From NCBI GenBank assembly GCA_963719885.1, contig CAVRDP010000014.1, positions 186,001 to 250,000 of the forward strand: a stretch of DNA of 64,000 nt, given 5' to 3'. This stretch comes from JANXQG01 sp963719885. GTDB taxonomy: Bacteria; Planctomycetota; Planctomycetia; Pirellulales; Thermoguttaceae. Of this stretch, positions 43,348 through 53,891 are shown one piece after another; within the stretch, counting starts at the first letter, position 1; the number at the start of each line of letters is the position of its first letter. Below the pieces are notes generated by a model. That model worked only from the letters and a program-made list of their open reading frames with translations, did not search any database and was not told the DNA's origin. The position numbers were made by a program, and so were the translations under genes.

Positions 43348-46300
43348 TTATGGTTTCACCCCCTTCTCGTTGGGCAGCCGGAAGACAAACATCCCGGCGC
43401 GAAAGCTCCCCGCCACGGCGAAATTGCCGTCGGGAGTGAAGGAAAAGGCCCGTGCTTTGCGACATCCGTCATAACGGTGGATCTCTTTTCCGCTGGCCAG
43501 ATCGTAGACCCGCACCGATCCGTCCTGATGGTTTACCAGACCCAGCCGGCCATCCGGTGATGCCGTCATGCTCCAGCGGTCCCCGCCCACCGCAGTAAGA
43601 TCGATTTCCCGCAGAAGTTTGCCGCTGGTGGTTTCCCAGACGCGAAACTTGAGATTGTCGTCGCAGCGCGCCACCACTTGCCTTCCGCCTGCCACGAAAT
43701 ACGCGGGTAGCGCGATCTCACCGGGTTTCCATGTCACGCTTCCCTCGAAACGGCGGATTTCCCTGCCGGTCTCGACATCCCACAGTCGGATCGTATGATC
43801 GGCGCCGGTCGATAGAACCTGCTTGCCGTCCGGCGAAAAACAGCCGCAAACCGCGGCGTCATGGCCCTCCAACTTTTTCAGTTCCTTGCCCGAGTCCACG
43901 TCCCAAAGACGGAGCGTCTTGTCGAGGCTATAGGTGAGGATCGTTTTGCCGTCGGGAGAGAAGACGCCTTGGGCCCGATCGGTATGTCCTTCCAGCCGCC
44001 TCAGCTCCGCGCCCGTTTCCACGTCCCAGAGCCGCAGGGTTTGGTCGTTAACTCCCCAGGAGAGGATCCGTTTGCCGTCCGGCGAGACGGCGAGTTGGTT
44101 GTCAGGCGCAGTGTGGCCGACAAACTTGCGTACGACCTTGCCCGTGGCAATGTCCCAGAGATAAAGATCCCTGTCTAGGTTGTAGCCCGCCGCCAGGTAT
44201 TTGCCGCCGGGCACGAAGGCCGCGCAGTTGAACCAGATGTCCTTGCCGGGAAGAAACTCCTGGATTTGCTTGCCGCTGGCGACCTCGAAGATCCGAATCG
44301 CGCCGCTGGGCCCGGCGTCGCCGGCGCCGAAAAAGAGCCTCCCGTCGGCCAAGATGCCCGTCTGATAAATGTTGGCGGGAAAACCCTGCTGGGCGTCCCA
44401 CCAGGGGATGGAGTGCAGCGGGAAGGAGTGCGGCAGTTCGGGTTTCGCTGGCGGCGGGATCGTTTCCAGGGGGGCTTTCTCGATGATCGTAACGGCGGCC
44501 GTGTCCGGCAGAACGAGGCAGACGCGGAAGCCCATGTGGTCGATGCGAATCTCGGGCGGGTCGCTGCTGCGGCACGCAGAACGGGCGAAGATGGCGTCGC
44601 GGCACCAACTTCCGCCTCGGCACACGCGTTGCGAGCCCACCGCAGGTCCGGCCGGATCGTCACTCGGCGACGTGGCATAATAGGCCTTGCCGTAATAGTC
44701 CTGGCAGCGCTGCCACACGTTTCCGTACATGTCGTACAGGCCCCAGGCGTTCGGAAGCTTCTCACCTACAGGATGCGGCCTCCCGCTGGAGTTCCAACCT
44801 AACCAGGCATACCGGCCCAATAAATTCTCTTCCGCGACCGTCAAGAAAGAATTCGATGCAGCGCTGAAGTGCCACCGGCCCGCACTCCCCGCACGGCAGG
44901 CATACTCCCACTGGGCCTCCGTCGGCAGCCGATAGCTCCGATGGGCGGCCTTCTCCCCAGGCAAGTCCGACAGTTTCCGGCAGAACTCCACCGCCTCGGC
45001 CCACGACACTTGCTCCACGGGAAAACGCCTCGTGTCCAGGCCGCCGACTGCGTCTTTGCGGTTGCCTTGGGCGGAGAAGCCGCTGGGGTTGAACCCCATG
45101 ATTCGCTCGAATTCCTCCTGCGTTACGTCGTACGCGCCCAAGTAGAACGGCCTGGTGATCCGCACCCGGTGTCTTGGTCCCTCGCTCGGAATCTTGTCGT
45201 GGTACGAACCCCAGGACGCCATCTGTTCCTTTTCGATCATTTCCTCCGCTGAGCCCATCTCGAACTGGCCCGGCGGGATGAGCTTGAGCTTCATGCCGAT
45301 CGAGTTGGTGATTTCCCGGGGAACTCCCAGGTCCTTGGCACAGATCTCTTGCCGCTCCTTGGATTTCTTTTCGTCGAAGAGGGCGATGGCGGGTGGACGG
45401 ATATCAGATTTGAGATTTGAGATTTGGGATTTGACATTACTGGTTTCACCCCGCGTTATCGTCTGCGGCTCCAACCGGGCCTTGATGTACTCCTTCCCAC
45501 CGGAGACGAGGGAGAAATCCTGGGCGAAGAGTTCCACCCCGTCCTTCACCACGCACAATCGTCCCTTGCCCGGCGCTACGCCGATCGTCACCGATCCCTT
45601 TTCCCCCTTGCGCTCGATGACAACCTCGCTCTTCTCATTGAGCACCTGCACGTTCGCGTTGGGGTCGTCGACTTCCACGATGAGCGTTCCCTCGCTGGTC
45701 CGCATCGTAAGGGCAACACCGAGCAGCACCGCGAAAAACAGGAAAACGCCGCCCAAGGCAATCCACGTCCCCCATCGATTGCCGGACCGAGGCGGCGTGC
45801 GGGGATCACCGAGCCCGGCCATGGGGGCGGGCGCCCTTTCCGGTGTTTTCACCTCTATGACCGAACCGCCTGGAACCGCACCGGTAACGGCGGCGGAAAC
45901 CGGCGACCCGGAGGAGGCCAGCGACCCGGTGGCGTCCAGCACCGATTCCATGGCCGCGGTATCCCCGGCCGTGGCAGAGGCCGCCGACGAAATCCGCACC
46001 AAGTCGCACCCGGCGGCAAACGGCGCCAACGCGGCTGCCGCCTCCGCCGGAGTGGCGAAACGGTCGGCCGGCTTCTTGGCCATCATCCGCTCGAGCACCA
46101 GGGCCAACTCCGCCGGCACGTCGGTACGGAGCCGTTGTACGGGCGAAGGGCTCTCCTTCAAATGGCCCACCAGCTTTTCAGCGTGGGTCTTGTACTGCGC
46201 CCCACTGAACGGCGCCTGGCCGGTCAGCAGCCGGTAGAGCGTGCAGCCTAGCGAGTAAATGTCGGCGCGGATGTCGACGGTGTGGGCGTCCGAAACCTGT

Positions 46301-47142
46301 TCCGGGGCGATGTAGTCGGCCGTGCCCATGACTTGGCCCGACGAGGTCAGCTCGCCGCCCCTGGGCTGATCGTCGCCAAGCAGGGCCAGCCCAAAGTCGA
46401 GGATTTTGACCTGCCCTTGCCCAGTCAGCATCAGGTTCGAGGGCTTGATGTCGCAATGCACCAGGCCCTGCTCGTGGGCGTATTGCAGCCCGAGGGCCGC
46501 CTGGCGGACCAGTTCGCAGGCATCGCAGATCCGCAACGATTTCACACGCTTGAGCAGCTCCCCCAGATCCTTTCCATCAACATACTCCATGACCAAGACG
46601 GTTGTGGTCTCGATGTCGCGGGCATCGTGGGCCTGGACGATGTTGGGATGGGCAAGTTGGCCGACGGCCTCCATCTCCCGCTCGAAGCGTGTCACCGCCT
46701 GCGGATCGGCCATGCGTTGCTTGGGTAGCACCTTCAGGGCTACGATTTTCTTGAGCCGGGTCTGCCGGGCCTTGTAGACCGTCCCCATGCCCCCCTCACC
46801 CAGCTTGGCCAGGAGTTCGTATTCACCCAGGCGGCCGAGGCTGGCTGGCCGCGGGGCTTCCGCAGGCGGTTGACTTGAAAGCGGCGAGCTGCCGGTCACG
46901 ATCGCCATAGCCCGCGCCGCCAACTCCGCTTGCTGGGGCTCGGCAGCATAGGGGTCGGCCACCGTGGGACTCCGCAGCTTGGGGATCAAAGTGTCGTCGG
47001 CATCACCAATCGTCGCCAGAGTTCCTTGGCAGCCAATACATTCGCTGATGTGGGGGATCAGTTCCTCAGCGATCGTTTCGGGAAGTTTCCCCGTGCGAAA
47101 ACTCTGTAGTACATCACGGTTTGGACATTGCATTTTTCTCAC
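43348..47142 (-). CDS. Ser/Thr kinase with FGE-sulfatase domain and WD40 propeller
   Basis: 1264 residues. The N-terminus is a zinc-finger-like anti-sigma module (HISECIGCQG). The kinase domain at about 105-375 has GEGGMGTVYK, VALKVL, VHCDIKPSN, KILDFGLALL, TADYIAPEQ. The catalytic loop reads HCD instead of HRD. A TM helix (WIALGGVFLFFAVLLGVALT) follows, then a PEGA-like stretch, an FGE domain (PPGQFEMGSAEEMIEKEQ; QWEYACRAGSAGRWHFSA) and WD40 repeats to the end (LEGHTDRAQGVFSPDGKTIL). The cytoplasmic kinase and outside sensory modules form a receptor. It stands directly downstream of an ECF sigma factor gene, the typical planctomycete pairing in which the kinase regulates the sigma factor. 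An ATG at 47133 is an alternative start. Confidence 0.9.
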   Translation of the reverse strand: MRKMQCPNRDVLQSFRTGKLPETIAEELIPHISECIGCQGTLATIGDADDTLIPKLRSPTVADPYAAEPQQAELAARAMAIVTGSSPLSSQPPAEAPRPASLGRLGEYELLAKLGEGGMGTVYKARQTRLKKIVALKVLPKQRMADPQAVTRFEREMEAVGQLAHPNIVQAHDARDIETTTVLVMEYVDGKDLGELLKRVKSLRICDACELVRQAALGLQYAHEQGLVHCDIKPSNLMLTGQGQVKILDFGLALLGDDQPRGGELTSSGQVMGTADYIAPEQVSDAHTVDIRADIYSLGCTLYRLLTGQAPFSGAQYKTHAEKLVGHLKESPSPVQRLRTDVPAELALVLERMMAKKPADRFATPAEAAAALAPFAAGCDLVRISSAASATAGDTAAMESVLDATGSLASSGSPVSAAVTGAVPGGSVIEVKTPERAPAPMAGLGDPRTPPRSGNRWGTWIALGGVFLFFAVLLGVALTMRTSEGTLIVEVDDPNANVQVLNEKSEVVIERKGEKGSVTIGVAPGKGRLCVVKDGVELFAQDFSLVSGGKEYIKARLEPQTITRGETSNVKSQISNLKSDIRPPAIALFDEKKSKERQEICAKDLGVPREITNSIGMKLKLIPPGQFEMGSAEEMIEKEQMASWGSYHDKIPSEGPRHRVRITRPFYLGAYDVTQEEFERIMGFNPSGFSAQGNRKDAVGGLDTRRFPVEQVSWAEAVEFCRKLSDLPGEKAAHRSYRLPTEAQWEYACRAGSAGRWHFSAASNSFLTVAEENLLGRYAWLGWNSSGRPHPVGEKLPNAWGLYDMYGNVWQRCQDYYGKAYYATSPSDDPAGPAVGSQRVCRGGSWCRDAIFARSACRSSDPPEIRIDHMGFRVCLVLPDTAAVTIIEKAPLETIPPPAKPELPHSFPLHSIPWWDAQQGFPANIYQTGILADGRLFFGAGDAGPSGAIRIFEVASGKQIQEFLPGKDIWFNCAAFVPGGKYLAAGYNLDRDLYLWDIATGKVVRKFVGHTAPDNQLAVSPDGKRILSWGVNDQTLRLWDVETGAELRRLEGHTDRAQGVFSPDGKTILTYSLDKTLRLWDVDSGKELKKLEGHDAAVCGCFSPDGKQVLSTGADHTIRLWDVETGREIRRFEGSVTWKPGEIALPAYFVAGGRQVVARCDDNLKFRVWETTSGKLLREIDLTAVGGDRWSMTASPDGRLGLVNHQDGSVRVYDLASGKEIHRYDGCRKARAFSFTPDGNFAVAGSFRAGMFVFRLPNEKGVKP

Positions 47143-47255
47143 TCCCCTTTAGGGTCCTTTGGTCCTGCCCGATACGGTTTTCACTCTCTACAAGAACAAC
47201 GCAGGTGTCTTCCACGACTTTTCTTGAGAGCCTGTTTGAAAAGGGTTGCAGGGGA

Positions 47256-47909
47256 TCACTCGACAAGCCCGTCCATTTCCTGGCGTATCTTTCGACGCAC
47301 GCGATAAGCAGCACCATACACTGCCTGGATGGTGATGCCCAACAACTCGGCGACGACGGCCGGCTCCTTGTCCTCTACCGCGACCAGCCAGAATGCCTGC
47401 CAGGTCTTCTCTTCGACCCCCGACCGAGCCAGTTCCACCGCCCGCAATTCGAGGCGGTTGTCGCGCGCGGGGCCGGCAACCGTCGACTGCGGCTCATGAT
47501 CGGGCACGTCGGCGAGCCAAACTTGGGCTTCGGTGCCACCCTGAGCGAGGGCTTTGCCCTTCTGGCGGCGAAAATAATCGCGGACCTTGTTCCTGGTAAT
47601 CGTCCAAAGCCAGCCGCGAAAGCTGGCATCCGGCCCTTCACGGCAGAAACCCTGCCGGTTTCCTGCTACGGCGGAAAAGACTTCCTGGCCAATATCGGCC
47701 GCGTCCTCCGCCTGGAGGCCGCACTGCCGGCACCACCCATAAATCAGGGGCGTGTAGAGCGCGATCAACCGCCGCCACGCCTCCGGGTCGCGGGCCTTCA
47801 CTCGCTCCAGCAGGCTGCTGGACGTGGAACTTGCGGCTGCGGCGCCGGCCGATTCGGAGGAATTGACGTTGTCCACCATGTCGCTTGGGTTGAAATCGCT
47901 ATTTGCCAA
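47256..47909 (-). CDS. ECF-type RNA polymerase sigma factor
   Basis: 217 residues. Region 2: LIALYTPLIYGWCRQCGLQA, EDAADIGQEVFSAVA, and ASFRGWLWTITRNKVRDYFR. Region 4: FWLVAVEDKEPAVVAELLGI and QAVYGAAYRVRRKIRQEM, a helix-turn-helix. It directs RNA polymerase to a dedicated promoter set. The linked kinase gene starts 113 bp downstream in the same direction; its N-terminal zinc-finger module and kinase domain are the likely regulators. The Ser/Ala-rich N-terminal 35 residues are unordered. Confidence 0.9.
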   Translation of the reverse strand: MANSDFNPSDMVDNVNSSESAGAAAASSTSSSLLERVKARDPEAWRRLIALYTPLIYGWCRQCGLQAEDAADIGQEVFSAVAGNRQGFCREGPDASFRGWLWTITRNKVRDYFRRQKGKALAQGGTEAQVWLADVPDHEPQSTVAGPARDNRLELRAVELARSGVEEKTWQAFWLVAVEDKEPAVVAELLGITIQAVYGAAYRVRRKIRQEMDGLVE

Positions 47910-47944
47910 GCCGATACCGATACAACGACTGCATATCGGGAATA

Positions 47945-50900
47945 TTACCGCCAGCCCAGCACCTTGAAAATCCCTTCATGCCTTTTCACCTGGTCGGGCA
48001 AGGTCAGGAGGCGGTCGCGGTAGACGCTCAGCAGGATTCCCGTGCCGAAGATTACGCCGCCGCCGATGGTCATCCAAATGGCCGCTTTCTGCACATCCAG
48101 CATGTTGATGTACAGCACCAGCGTCACGAGGTAGATCGCCAGCAACCCGGCCCCGGTGAGCGTCGTGGAGCGGATCTGGAACATGAAGCCGCTGGCCAGC
48201 AGGAGCACGCCAGCCGCCAACATGCCCATTTCGTTCGCGGCCGAGAATACCGGTACGCTGCGATGCTGGAGCACGGCAATCGCCAAGGGCACGGCCACCA
48301 GCAGGGCGCCGGTCCCCAGGTTGAAGGAAACCAGGTCCTCCTGCTTCTCATCCTCGCGATACCAGCCGACGTGGCCGACAGCCAGCAGGCCGATGCCCGC
48401 CGCCACGGCGAAGATCTCCAGTTCCTCCCAGCGGCTCAAATGGTTGAGGATATGGATGGCGAGGAACATCAACGCGGCCTCGGTGATGGCGGTCACCATG
48501 TACCACCGCCGCCAGCCGGGGTGCCGGACGATCCACGCCGCCAGCAAGCTCAGCACTCCCAGGCTGCCGAGCAAGATGACCAACGACCAATCCAGGCCGG
48601 GCAGGCCGCCGCGAGGGTTTTCCAGCCGGACCGCCATGCGGCTCAGGGTCAGCAGCGCCGCAGCCACGAAGCTCAGCGACATCAGAGCATTCGCCGACTG
48701 GAAGGCGGGCTGGGCCAGATTGGCGCGCTCCCAGAGGGCCACGCGATAGCCGATCAAGAGCAGAAACCCTGCCAGCGCGAAAGTGAGCGTGTAGTATTCG
48801 GGGGTCACCTGCCAGTAGAGAAACAATTGCCAGGTGGCAAGGCAGGTGGTCGCCGCACAAAGATAGACGTTCGCGCCCCGCTTGCGATAAACGGCCATCA
48901 GCAGGTAGAAGAGCGCCGCTTCCGCCGCAATCAACGCCAGCGAGAGGTTCAGGCGCTCGCCCACCGTGGGATCGAGGATTTGCTTCTGGGAGGCTGCCAG
49001 CACGGCCACGAGCATGACGGCCGTGGCGGCCTGTGCTGCCCACGCCAAGGGGTTTTCCAGGGCCCGCCCGCGATACAGCCGGGAAGCGACGGCATACAGG
49101 ATCGGGATGACCATCAGCACCGGCCCCAGCTTGTCCCAGGTGTTGATGCCGTTGACCGAGAGCAGCCCGACAACGCCGACCAGCGTGGCCGCGGCGGTGC
49201 CGAAGATGTACGTGGCCGACAGCCAGGGGATGCTGTGCCGGTACAGGTCGAGCGCCGATGCGGCACGCGATGGCCGTGATCAGCATGGCGGCGACGTACA
49301 GCCAGCCCACCGTGTAGGGGCGTCCGTCCGGCAACGGCCAGCCGGCGTACGTTGCCCGCAGGTGCAGTACGATGCCCAACAGGACCGGCAGCGTGCTCAG
49401 GGCGAGGCCCAAGGGCATTCCGGCCCTCTGCAAGGGCTGAAGCGTAAGCGCCAGCGACTCGTCGCCGGTGTCGGCCGTGTGGCTTTGCTGCCAGCGGCCT
49501 GCCGCGGGAGCGAACAGGTTGGCCGCCAGGGCCGTCACGGCCAGGGCGATGATCACCACTTCCGTGGTCATCGGTATCGGCAGCAGTTGGATGACCAGGA
49601 CTTCGGCCCACAGCAGTGCGAAGACGGCCAGGTAGATGTAGACGCCCACGCGGCGGACGATCAAGTCGGAATAGGCGTAGGCGTAGATTGCGGCCAGGAC
49701 CAGAATCAGGGCGAGAAATCGCCCACCGGGGTCCGCGACAACGGCAGGTGGGCCGGCCTTGAACATATCGTAGAAGTGTTTGAAGAAGGGCTCGTACAAC
49801 CAGTCGCCGGCAATCTGGGCCCCCAGGAGCAGCAACAGCCCGGCGGCCAGGAGCGCCTGCCCCGACCAGAAAAAGGCCAGGCCGAATCGCTGCCGGGAGA
49901 AGGGGCCGTCACCTATGGCAAAGGCCCGTTCGCTGTGCAGGAAGATCAGTCCCAGGGCCAGCAGCAGTGTGGAGGGGGCCGCGATGTCCCAGAACTTTCC
50001 CGCATGGAAGAGCATCAAAAGCCCGGTCATGGCCACGCCCCCGGCCAGAACGTAGACGAAGAGCCGATCGCGGAGCACGCGGGCGGAGGCGGCATAGAGC
50101 AGGCTGCAGACCAGCGCGGCCGCCCAGAGGTGGCCATCGAGTGTAATCAGGTTGTGGGCATGGTAGAAATAGAGGTTAAAGGGCATGACCAGGCAGGCCA
50201 GCAGCGTGAGGGCCCGTCCGGCGGTCTGGTAGCGGGTGCGCATGGTGACGAACCAGCCGCCGCCCAGCAGGGCGGCGTTGCCCAGCCCCAAAACCAAAGC
50301 GACCACCTCGGGGTGCTTGAAGATTCCCAGGGTCGCCAGCCAGATGACCAGGCCCACGACCAACAAGGCGCCGCCCAAGGCCAACAGCCACTGAATGCTG
50401 CGGGGATCGAGCACAATCTCCCAGAGCGGCCGTCGTGGCGTTCGCGGCGGTGGAGGGGTGGCTGCGGGACGCGCCGCGGCTCGGCTCGCGGGGGCGCCGG
50501 TGGGCGGCGCGTTCGAGGCAGACTCCCTGCTTGGAGCGGGCGCTGCCTCCACGCGGACCTTTGCCTCGCTGGCCGCATCGTCGTCGAGGATGACAGCCGC
50601 GACAGGCTTGGCTTGCTTCTCCAGAGTTGCACGGAGAACGGCGATCCGCCCTTTGGCGCCCTGGATGCGGGCGTGGGTATGCGCCAGCGGCATGCGGCGG
50701 GCTTCACAGTGCGACTTGATCACCGTACAGGTGTATGTCCAGTAGCGCAGTTCCCGCACTTGCGGCGAGTCAACCGGCACTCCGCAAACGGGACAGTGCG
50801 CGGGTGAGCCGCTTAGTTCCGCATTGCACCTCCAGCAACAGTCGCATGGCGGAAGTCCGATTCCTGTTGGAAGCGGCTTACCTTCACGGGCCGCCAGCAT

Positions 50901-51125
50901 TAGCCCTTCGTGGACCCGGGCGTCGGCCTCCATGATGTCGTTGAACTGGGCCCGGCTGATCAACCCGTTCCTGTTCCAATCGAGGAAGCGGTCACGCACG
51001 AACTGGGCGGCCTGCAAGAGGTCTTGCCACGCGGCCGACACATGGCACGCAGGGCAGTCCTGGCCGGCTCCGGGCAGGCTTTGACCACAAACAGCACAGG
51101 CGAAACTGGTGGACGAGGTAGACAT
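47945..51125 (-). CDS. Very large polytopic membrane protein with N-terminal zinc ribbons (one frame break)
   Basis: About 1060 codons. The N-terminus has two Cys4-type motifs (CAVCGQSLPGAGQDCPAC; CCWRCNAELSGSPAHCPVCG), with an EF-hand-like loop DWNRNGLISRAQF between them. After a Pro/Ala linker, more than 20 hydrophobic segments fill the rest (for example WLLALGGALLVVGLVIWLAT; VVIIALAVTALAANLFAP; LVAVPLAIAVLQHRSVPV). The frame breaks near 49255, both sides continuing the membrane pattern. The family is not recognised; DUF2157/DUF2339-like multi-TM proteins are the nearest thought. No function can be given. Confidence 0.7.
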
Positions 51126-51407
51126 GCGACACTTTCAGGTAAAAGCTAAGAATTCGTTCAATGCGCGGATCGAATGTAGCTGCAAGCATGATACTCCACC
51201 GGGCAAGCCGGTGGCATCAGGGGTCGCGATCGGGTCGGCGGCAACCCCGCCTGCATCCCAGGCGTCAAAGGCTGCCGCATATAACGCGACTTCGGCCAGG
51301 GATCGCTTCACTGTTCGCCAAGCGTAGGCCGGAACAAGCTTGCGCAGTTCCGGCAGACATATACACAGGCAAACGCGAATGCTGGAACTGCGCAAGCGTG
51401 TTCCGGC
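51126..51407. other. Intergenic region with a 32-bp inverted repeat
   Basis: No gene is seen. Arms 51324-51355 and 51380-51411 (GTAGGCCGGAACA.. and ..TGTTCCGGCCTAC) match at 30 of 32 positions. The outer end of the right arm supplies the TAG stop codon (51410-51408) of the next gene. Confidence 0.8.
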
Positions 51408-52446
51408 CTACATCTTCTTGAAAACCCGATCCAGTTCTTGCATCAGGGTCGCCGCCGACCCGCGCCGCGGCGCGGATTCCTGCGCGGGCGGGCCGGCCGG
51501 CTTCCGGCGGCCGCATTTCGCCTTCTTGCGCCCCTTCGCAGACCCACCCTTTTGGAACACTTCGTTCGGCAACGTTGCCGAACGGCAAACGCTGGAAAAA
51601 TCGTATCCCGGCAGAGGCAAATCGTGTGGCAGATACGACTTGCGGCGATCGCGCGGCGTTCCCGCCGCACCGCCGTTCACCGACCCCGCGGAGCCAGTGT
51701 CGGCACCTCCGCTTTCCTTTCGGGAGATGGGCGCCGGGTGGGCTTGCCCCGCTGCCTCGGCGCCCTTCTCGTCTGCCGCGATCGCCGGTGGGCAGGCCGG
51801 CACCGGGCGCTCGGTCCCATCCAACCGCGCCTTGGCTGCCTGGAGTTTTTCCTCGGCCTCGGCCGCCTCGGCCTTAAGCGCCACGCGGGTCTCCTCGTCC
51901 GCGCGGATCTCCTCGTCGTCCGCCGCTGCGTCTTCGTCCGCATCCAGCCGCGTCTCCAGGGCGCGACGCTTCTCATCGAGTGCTTCCTGCGCGTCCCGGA
52001 GCGCGGCAAGACGCCCGGCGTCCGACCGCGTCGTGACGACCGTTCGCAGCTTCCGGCCGGACTGGGTCGTCGTTGTCTTCACCGTCCGCGTGAGGCCGTC
52101 TTCATTTTCATCGCGAGCAGCGTCCCTTTTGAGGTTTTCGAACCATTCCCGCCGCAACCGTTCGCGGTAGTGCAGGCCCTCCATGGCCTTCATCGCCGCC
52201 AGCGCCTTGCCCAGGCAGGCGGCGTTGCCGGTCCGCGGCTCCGTGCGGACCGTGGTTTTGGTGGTCGGGCGGCCGCCCGCGGAGCCATTGGCAGACGGTC
52301 GACTTGGCGATGCCGAGCGCGTCGGCGATTTCCTGGTAGGAGCGGCCCTCTCCGGCGAGTTGGGCGGCGCGCGGGAGCAACGCCGCCTTCCGCGCCCGCC
52401 GGGCGGCCAGGTGGGGGTTGCCCTTCTCGGATGGTTCTGTTTTCAT
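51408..52446 (-). CDS. HTH protein with long coiled-coil region (one frame break)
   Basis: About 345 codons. The N-terminus MKTEPSEKGNPHL is followed by a helix-turn-helix (AQLAGEGRSYQEIADALGIA, KSTVCQWLRGR). The frame then breaks near 52270 by one extra base in GGGCGGCCGCCCG. The second part has YRERLRREWFENLKRDA, a Lys/Glu/Ala-rich coiled coil (DAQEALDEKRRALETRLDAD) and a Pro/Ser/Gly-rich tail. It resembles phage terminase small-subunit-like or transposition-related HTH proteins but I cannot assign it. GGAG lies 10 nt before the ATG. The stop TAG is part of a repeat. Confidence 0.6.
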
Positions 52447-52728
52447 AGTAAGAAACTCCGGTAGTTACGGAGCCCCCGGTGCAGCCGGGGCCTGGCGGGC
52501 AACTGCCCGAGTAAGAGACTGCATATAGTATACATAAGTTCACGTTTTGTGCAAGTGGCCCCCGCGCTACAAAATATGGGGCTCAGTCAACCGCCTGGGC
52601 ACCAGGGGTTGGGTCGGGCAGGGAGAAGCCGCGAATGCTCGTAATCCTGGATATGAGTTAGGGCTCCCATTCGCAGACGATCTGCTTCACGAGCAGGCCC
52701 CGATCTCCGCGGTCTCCGATTCTCCGCC
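52447..52728. other. Intergenic region with two small hairpins
   Basis: No gene is seen. Two hairpins lie at 52472-52490 (GCCCCCGG.. CCGGGGC) and 52497-52510 (CGGGCAACTGCCCG). They would be in the 5' leader of the HTH gene, whose ATG is at 52446. Confidence 0.45.
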
Positions 52729-53193
52729 TCAAGGATGAAGATTTGGATTGTCTACGACGAGTCCTTCCCGCGCGGCGGCCTCGTTTAGCTCATGATCCGC
52801 TGAGACAAAAACAACCGGTGACAAGCCGCTACCGACAGAGAGTCGATTCACTTGGCATCCTGCGGCCAACTGAACCGCGTCATAGCCACGCAAGCAATGT
52901 ACTTCCGCGAGCGACATCGCTTGCTGCAAGAGAAGATCGTTGACCTCAACGACCTGATAGTCGGAAACCCAATCCGATCGAAGCTGGCTGCAAATGGAAG
53001 TCGCGTCCGCAGTTGTGATCGCCCCACCTCGCGCACGTCGCGCAATGGCCGCGACGATCTCCACGCCGGTTATTGCCGCAACAAAAATCTCGTTGTGCAA
53101 AGAAGGGTCGAAAAGACCGGCCACCCAGGCGGAGCCAAGTTCGCTTACGTAGCGTTTCACGAGGGCGCTGCTATCTGCGAAATAGTCGCCCAT
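52729..53193 (-). CDS. PIN-domain toxin (VapC-like)
   Basis: 154 residues. MGDYFADSSALVKRYVSE gives the first acidic residue, AAITGVEIVAAIARR a Glu in the second position, LRGYDAVQLAAG the third acidic residue, and VFVSADHELNEAA the fourth: the four-acid metal site of PIN RNases. VapC toxins cut initiator tRNA or rRNA and stop translation. The upstream gene ends in TAA immediately before this ATG (no gap), the layout of a toxin-antitoxin pair. Confidence 0.85.
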   Translation of the reverse strand: MGDYFADSSALVKRYVSELGSAWVAGLFDPSLHNEIFVAAITGVEIVAAIARRARGGAITTADATSICSQLRSDWVSDYQVVEVNDLLLQQAMSLAEVHCLRGYDAVQLAAGCQVNRLSVGSGLSPVVFVSADHELNEAAAREGLVVDNPNLHP

Positions 53194-53457
53194 TTAACGG
53201 CGTTCCGCAATGATCGTTTCCGAGACGGGCTGGCCTTGCACTTCGATGAGCCGTCGCTGGGCGTCTCGGCCGTGGCGCAACGGCCTGATCTGCTTGACCA
53301 AGCCGGAAGCCAAGAGCGCCTGATGGAAAGTTTCGCGTTTTGGAGATTCCGCTTGCGGCCCAAGACGCGAGCGAACCGCTCGATCGAGTTGACGCAACTC
53401 GTCGGGTTCCAGGGTCCGAAGCTGGTCGAGTATTTCGTGAAGTGTCGTTTGCGCCAT
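53194..53457 (-). CDS. Antitoxin partner of the PIN toxin
   Basis: 87 residues starting MAQTTLHEILDQLRTLEPDE at 53457, with GGAGGAGA as a strong ribosome site. The N-terminal part LDQLRTLEPDELRQLDRAVR is helical and the C-terminus basic and variable, as in antitoxins that wrap a PIN toxin. No clear AbrB or RHH fold is seen, so the class is uncertain; the assignment rests on the abutting toxin gene. Confidence 0.7.
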   Translation of the reverse strand: MAQTTLHEILDQLRTLEPDELRQLDRAVRSRLGPQAESPKRETFHQALLASGLVKQIRPLRHGRDAQRRLIEVQGQPVSETIIAERR

Positions 53458-53558
53458 TGCTGTCTCCTCCAGATTCCTCGTGACGTGCAGCGAATTCGGC
53501 ACTCAAGCAGAGGCACGCCTGCGCACTCCAATACAAATATAGGCTAGTTCAAAAGTTC

Positions 53559-53886
53559 TCATCCGCGGAACGCCCTAATTCTAACTAACCAATTGTGCCC
53601 GAGATACTGGTCGCAGTCAAGAACCTTCCCCCGTTCGTGGGGAAACGCAGATTGCACGGCATAATCGAGGAGCTTCACGACCGGATACTGCAGTTCGACC
53701 TGTACGCCCCACGGCGGTAGCCGAATCGGTTCGGACGCCGAGTGGGGTTGTCGTCGCCCAGCACCGCGAAACTGGCCACCTCTCTATGATACATGATGGA
53801 GATGCGGCGGTTGTAGACGTACATCCACCAGGGAAAATCGGCCTCTCGGTCATCTGCACCTCGACGTGGATCAATACCCAACGAAC
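53559..53886 (-). pseudogene. Rpn/DUF4351-like protein remnant
   Basis: Pieces in shifted frames keep a clear family sequence: VLIHVEVQMTER, then ADFPWWMYVYNRRISIMYHR, EVASFAVLGDDNP and WGVQVELQYPVVKLLDYAVQ, ending YLGHNWLVRIRAFRG and a TGA at 53559. These match the recombination-promoting nuclease/putative transposase (Rpn) group as I remember it. At least two indels occur, and the N-terminal part is replaced by a short GTACTGCGTACTGCG repeat (53892-53920), so it is a broken gene. Confidence 0.7.
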
Positions 53887-53891
53887 AACTG

